A stretch of DNA of 8,423 bases. Source: Oceanihabitans sp. (lineage in GTDB: Bacteria; Bacteroidota; Bacteroidia; Flavobacteriales; Flavobacteriaceae). The notes beneath the pieces are model-generated. The model saw only the letters and a list, made by a program, of their open reading frames with translations. It searched no databases and was not told the DNA's origin. Where the stretch lies: NCBI GenBank assembly GCA_018067265.1, contig JAGPUY010000068.1:1-8423 (forward strand). The letters run 5' to 3'. Made by a program: the position numbers and the translations under genes. The first letter of the stretch is position 1; each line of letters starts with the position of its first letter. Shown one piece after another: positions 6,059 to 8,423 of the stretch.

Positions 6059-6724
6059 TTAAGTTGTTTTAGTAATTCTTTTTATATCGTTGGAAGTAAT
6101 AATGACTTCGGCATGACTTGTACTATTTGCCAGGTTGATCATAGCGTCTACTATATCTTCTGGATCTGTTATTTTATACTCTTTTAGTTTTCCAATAAAT
6201 AAAGGCTGAATCACCCTAAATACCGCCAATCCTATTTTTTCTAATGGGCGAGCCTCTTTACGGTCTCCACCAATAATGGATGGTCTTAATACAAAAGTGT
6301 TTTTTACGTTTTGTTTTAACACATCACGTTCCATTTCCCCTTTCGTTTTATTATAAAACACATTACTTTTTGAAGATGCTCCCATTGCTGAGATTACTAA
6401 AAAGGTGGGTATCTTATTTTCTTTAGAAAGTTTTGCTGCTGCCAAAGGAATACCATAATCGATCTGTTTATACAAGTCTTTATTTGGTGTTTTTTTAGCC
6501 GTAGTGCCAATGCAACAAAACACTTGGTCCCCTGTGAAATCGGCTTTAAAGTCTTCCAGTTTTAATAGATTACCTATAAACTGTGTTACTTTTTTGGGTA
6601 AACCTTCTATCTTAGAACGGGAAAACAATTTGATGCTTTCATAGCTATCGTCCTCCAGTAATTTTTGAAGTAAAATACCGCCAGTCAATCCAGAAGCGCC
6701 TAATATTATTGCTGTTTTTCTCAT
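6059..6724 (-). CDS. TIP30/HTATIP2-like NAD(P)-binding Rossmann protein (atypical SDR)
   Basis: The protein has 221 residues. The N-terminal IILGASGLTGG (6-16) is the glycine-rich dinucleotide-binding turn of atypical short-chain dehydrogenases. FSRSK (34-38) carries a basic residue after strand 2, which favours NADP(H). FCCIGTT (69-75), then VISAMGASSKSNVFYNKTKGEME (110-132) supplies the active-site-like S...Y124-x-x-x-K128 pattern, and FVLRPSIIGG (144-153) the late core strand. This layout matches TIP30/HTATIP2 and its bacterial relatives, often labelled NAD(P)H-binding or epimerase proteins. Biochemical substrates of the bacterial members are poorly known, so I claim only NADP(H) binding and a likely oxidoreductase or sensor role. 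It is cytosolic with no signal. The ATG is 1 base after the TetR stop, indicating tight coupling in the operon. Confidence 0.82.
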   Translation of the reverse strand: MRKTAIILGASGLTGGILLQKLLEDDSYESIKLFSRSKIEGLPKKVTQFIGNLLKLEDFKADFTGDQVFCCIGTTAKKTPNKDLYKQIDYGIPLAAAKLSKENKIPTFLVISAMGASSKSNVFYNKTKGEMERDVLKQNVKNTFVLRPSIIGGDRKEARPLEKIGLAVFRVIQPLFIGKLKEYKITDPEDIVDAMINLANSTSHAEVIITSNDIKRITKTT

Positions 6725-6725
6725 T

Positions 6726-7310
6726 TTATTTACAAACTTTTATACTACTCCAAGCAGATTGGTACGCTTCTTCCAGATGTGTTTTATCTAGTTGAAAAGC
6801 CCCGCGCTTTTGAGTAATCATTAAAAACGATAAAGGATTTATCGCATATGCATATAATAGATATTCGGATAAGGGTTTAATAATGCCTTCTTTTTTACCA
6901 CGCGTCCAAAGGTCGAGTAGTGGTTGTAGATGCTTAATTCCCTGTTGTCTGCTAAGTTCATCAATCATTGGTGTATTATCACATTGTGCTAAAAACATAG
7001 CATTTTCACACTCTTTTAGCTTGAAGTCTGCAATGCGTTTCCATATGAGTTCAAATCCATCTTCTACAGACATACTTTCATCATAGGTCTCAAAAGCATA
7101 TTTTGTATATTCTGCTTTCACTTCTATATAGGTCTGATTCACTAAGTCTTGTTTATTTTCAAAGTATAGATAAATAGTAGCCGGTGACACATTAGCCATT
7201 TTTGCTATTTTACTCATTGGTGTTGCGTGAAAACCGTTATTGTTTACTAACTCGATGGTTGCTTTAACCAATGCATTACGTTTATCAATACTTTTTTGAA
7301 GTTTGGCCAT
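6726..7310 (-). CDS. TetR/AcrR-family transcriptional regulator
   Basis: This 194-residue protein has a typical TetR N-terminal DNA-binding domain. Helix 1 is NALVKATIELVNNNGFHAT (12-30), and the helix-turn-helix is MSKIAKMANVSPATIYLYFENKQDLV (32-57), including the near-universal Y-x-Y-F-x-x-K. The remaining 130 residues are the variable ligand-binding and dimer domain and do not show the inducer; two cysteines (C101, C110) lie in it. It is probably a dimeric repressor. The likely operator is the palindrome at 7713-7726, beside the promoter of the operon that contains this gene, so autorepression with induction by an electrophile or one of the pathway's substrates is inferred. Its ATG overlaps the stop of the doxX-like gene by one base (TAATG), and the next ATG follows 1 base after its own stop. 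Confidence 0.93.
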   Translation of the reverse strand: MAKLQKSIDKRNALVKATIELVNNNGFHATPMSKIAKMANVSPATIYLYFENKQDLVNQTYIEVKAEYTKYAFETYDESMSVEDGFELIWKRIADFKLKECENAMFLAQCDNTPMIDELSRQQGIKHLQPLLDLWTRGKKEGIIKPLSEYLLYAYAINPLSFLMITQKRGAFQLDKTHLEEAYQSAWSSIKVCK

Positions 7311-7678
7311 TATGCTTTAATTTTTTCTAGTTTATATGCCAATACAATAAGAATAAACTGTATTGGTAATCGAATAACAGCCGCGCGATGACTTCCAATG
7401 GCAGGCGTTTCTGAAAACACATCCCAAATATGAATAGGAAGAAAGAGGATCATTAAAATAAAAATACCTGTCGCTGCTTTACCAGCGTACTTTGGTATAA
7501 GTAACAGAATTCCCAATGCAACTTCTAAAACACCGGAAGCATAAATGATAAAATTTTCATAGACTAAAAAATCAGGGACAAATGCATTAAAAAAGCTTGG
7601 TTTTATAAAATGTTGGCTACCCGCATATATCATAAATATTGCTAATAGTATTCGTAAAATGTTCCAAATAATTTTCAT
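7310..7678 (-). CDS. DoxX-family inner-membrane protein
   Basis: The protein has 122 residues with four predicted membrane helices (about 5-24, 42-62, 66-86 and 100-117). Helix 1 ends in YAGSQHFIKPSFF, which matches the G-x-x-H-F-x-x-P pattern of DoxX-like proteins. Helix 2 contains the conserved acidic residue in ASGVLEVALGILLL (E52), and the loop before helix 4 has SHRAAVIRLP. DoxX proteins are small membrane subunits linked to thiol or quinone redox; in mycobacteria a DoxX relative works with superoxide dismutase and a thiol oxidoreductase. The role in flavobacteria is not defined. It is the first gene of the seven-gene leftward unit, with the promoter 19 bases upstream of its ATG, and it overlaps tetR by one base. 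A role in moving or sensing redox stress at the membrane is only inference. Confidence 0.87.
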   Translation of the reverse strand: MKIIWNILRILLAIFMIYAGSQHFIKPSFFNAFVPDFLVYENFIIYASGVLEVALGILLLIPKYAGKAATGIFILMILFLPIHIWDVFSETPAIGSHRAAVIRLPIQFILIVLAYKLEKIKA

Positions 7679-7696
7679 CTCTTTATTTTATGTGTA

Positions 7697-7704
7697 CAAA
7701 GGTA
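7697..7704 (-). promoter_or_regulatory. Bacteroidota -7 promoter element of the leftward operon
   Basis: On the minus strand the sequence reads TACCTTTG, an exact match to TAnnTTTG. It would start transcription near 7690, giving a leader of only about 12 bases before the doxX ATG (7678). No clear TTG is found at the -33 distance; that stretch (about 7720-7727) is taken up by the palindrome at 7713-7726. No comparable element was found in the short gaps further down the operon, so this looks like its main promoter. Confidence 0.65.
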
Positions 7705-7712
7705 TGGTAAAA

Positions 7713-7726
7713 AATGAATGTTCATT
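7713..7726. promoter_or_regulatory. TetR-type operator palindrome
   Basis: AATGAA (7713-7718) and TTCATT (7721-7726) are perfect inverted arms around TG. After one mismatch (7712/7727) the symmetry continues with AAA/TTT, giving 7709-7730. The size and centre are like known TetR-family operators, and similar GAATG/CATTC palindromes are common for this family. It lies directly upstream of the -7 element at 7704-7697, over the -33 region, where a bound dimer would block RNA polymerase. The tetR gene is second in the operon, so autorepression is the natural reading. Confidence 0.7.
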
Positions 7727-7820
7727 CTTTTTTAACAAAGATTTATATTTCTATAGTTCATTGGTGTTTTTTTAGAATAATAAAAGGCGGTGAATTACTG
7801 CTAGAATATAATCAATTCCT

Positions 7821-7828
7821 CATCTTTG
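7821..7828 (+). promoter_or_regulatory. possible near-consensus -7 element for the Crp/Fnr-like gene
   Basis: CATCTTTG differs from TAnnTTTG by one base (C for T) and ends 4 bases before the ATG at 7833. If real, transcription would start at or next to the start codon, giving an almost leaderless mRNA. No matching -33 TTG was found. Weak call. Confidence 0.35.
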
Positions 7829-7832
7829 TACT

Positions 7833-8414
7833 ATGATTTATCCGTCCATTACAAAACATATACATACGCATATTCAGCCAACAGCGCAGGATATGCAGGT
7901 GTTTCGGTCTGTTTTAATGGAAGTCTCTATTGCAAAAGGGCAGTTTTTATTAAAACCAGGAACCAATGTGAAACACCAGTATTTCGTAATTAAAGGTTGT
8001 TTAAAAGCATATTATTTAGATGAAAAAGGCACGAAGCATATCATTCAATTTGCTATAGAAAATTGGTGGATTGGCGATTTTGAAGCTTTCTACAATCAAG
8101 CGCCTGCTAAATTATATATCGAAGCTATTGAGGATGCCCAATTATTAGCCATTCCTTATGATGGTCTCCAAAAAATCTATAAAGAGGTTCCCATTTTTGA
8201 ACGTTACTTCCGTATTTTAATCACCAAAGCATTTATCGCTCAAAGCAAACGGATTTTGTCTACACAAGAAAAGAATACGCAACAACGCTATTTAGAATTT
8301 TGTACATCCTATCCGCAAATTGAAGATAGAGTGGCTAATTATGATATTGCCAATTATTTAGGGGTTTCTCCAGAAAATTTAAGTCGAGCTAGAAAAAAGT
8401 TAAATCTATCTTAA
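7833..8414 (+). CDS. Crp/Fnr-like transcriptional regulator (short Bacteroidota type)
   Basis: This 193-residue protein has a cyclic-nucleotide-binding-like beta barrel at about 20-115 (KGQFLLKPGTNVKHQYFVIKGCLKAYYLDEKG), a dimer helix (about 118-145) and a C-terminal winged helix. The recognition part is NYDIANYLGVSPENLSRARKKL (169-190). The barrel lacks the Arg and the G-E-(L/I)-A pattern that hold cAMP phosphate in Crp (here GDFEAFYNQAPAKLYIEAIED). There is no N-terminal cysteine cluster as in Fnr; only C56 and C157 are present. The ligand is therefore unknown and it may act without one. It is transcribed divergently from the detoxification operon, with 154 bases between the start codons, so it could regulate that operon, itself, or something to its right. 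The ATG at 7833 gives the usual length for this group. Confidence 0.9.
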   Translation: MIYPSITKHIHTHIQPTAQDMQVFRSVLMEVSIAKGQFLLKPGTNVKHQYFVIKGCLKAYYLDEKGTKHIIQFAIENWWIGDFEAFYNQAPAKLYIEAIEDAQLLAIPYDGLQKIYKEVPIFERYFRILITKAFIAQSKRILSTQEKNTQQRYLEFCTSYPQIEDRVANYDIANYLGVSPENLSRARKKLNLS

Positions 8415-8423
8415 TTGATTTAG

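Noticed and set aside
6883..7086. Plus-strand open frame opposite tetR
   Set aside because: It is Ser/Cys-rich, antisense to a clear TetR gene and shows no domain or start signal.
1..8423. tRNA, rRNA, CRISPR array, insertion sequence or integrase
   Set aside because: No cloverleaf-like segment, regularly spaced repeats, transposase motif or terminal inverted repeats were seen on either strand by eye.

Overview
The window looks like chromosomal DNA from a marine-type member of the Flavobacteriia (Bacteroidota). The evidence is low GC, A-rich leaders without Shine-Dalgarno sequences, promoter -7 elements of the Bacteroidota form TAnnTTTG (2020-2027 on +; 7704-7697 on -), and protein variants typical of that group, such as the CspA-like protein and the ~190-residue Crp/Fnr-like regulator. 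Genus cannot be told from this window.

Left block (1-637, + strand): the 3' end of a HerA-family ATPase gene, cut by the window edge, followed after 4 bases by a small KTSC-domain gene. I counted bases 1-660 at about 28% GC (187/660). Sampled lines further right are mostly in the thirties, so this block may be the end of an accessory or defence-type segment. The next genes, also on +, are a DUF2130 protein with a CxxC head, a long coiled coil and a PD-(D/E)XK-like nuclease core (679-1941), and a cold-shock protein with its own promoter (2064-2255).

Convergent junction (2256-2407): a strong terminator for the cold-shock gene, a separate near-perfect 20-bp palindrome, then a 14-bp-stem bidirectional terminator that also closes the leftward operon.

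Right block (7678 down to 2408, - strand): seven tightly packed genes that read as one operon. In transcription order they are a DoxX membrane protein, a TetR regulator, a TIP30/HTATIP2-like Rossmann protein, an NfsB-type nitroreductase, a CurA-type NADPH enone reductase, a YqhD-type NADPH aldehyde reductase and a DJ-1/Hsp31-like protein with a lipoprotein signal. Spacings run from a 1-base overlap to 19 bases. One promoter is visible upstream of doxX, and a TetR-type palindrome (7713-7726) lies just upstream of its -7 element. The enzymes share a theme of reducing or removing reactive electrophiles (aldehydes, enones, quinones or nitro compounds, glyoxals), so I infer an electrophile or carbonyl-stress operon under TetR control. 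A Crp/Fnr-like regulator (7833-8414) is divergent from it.

No RNA genes, CRISPR arrays, insertion sequences or transposases were seen. The two places most worth following up are the HerA-KTSC(-DUF2130) cluster at the left edge and the TetR-controlled operon with its envelope-directed DJ-1 protein.
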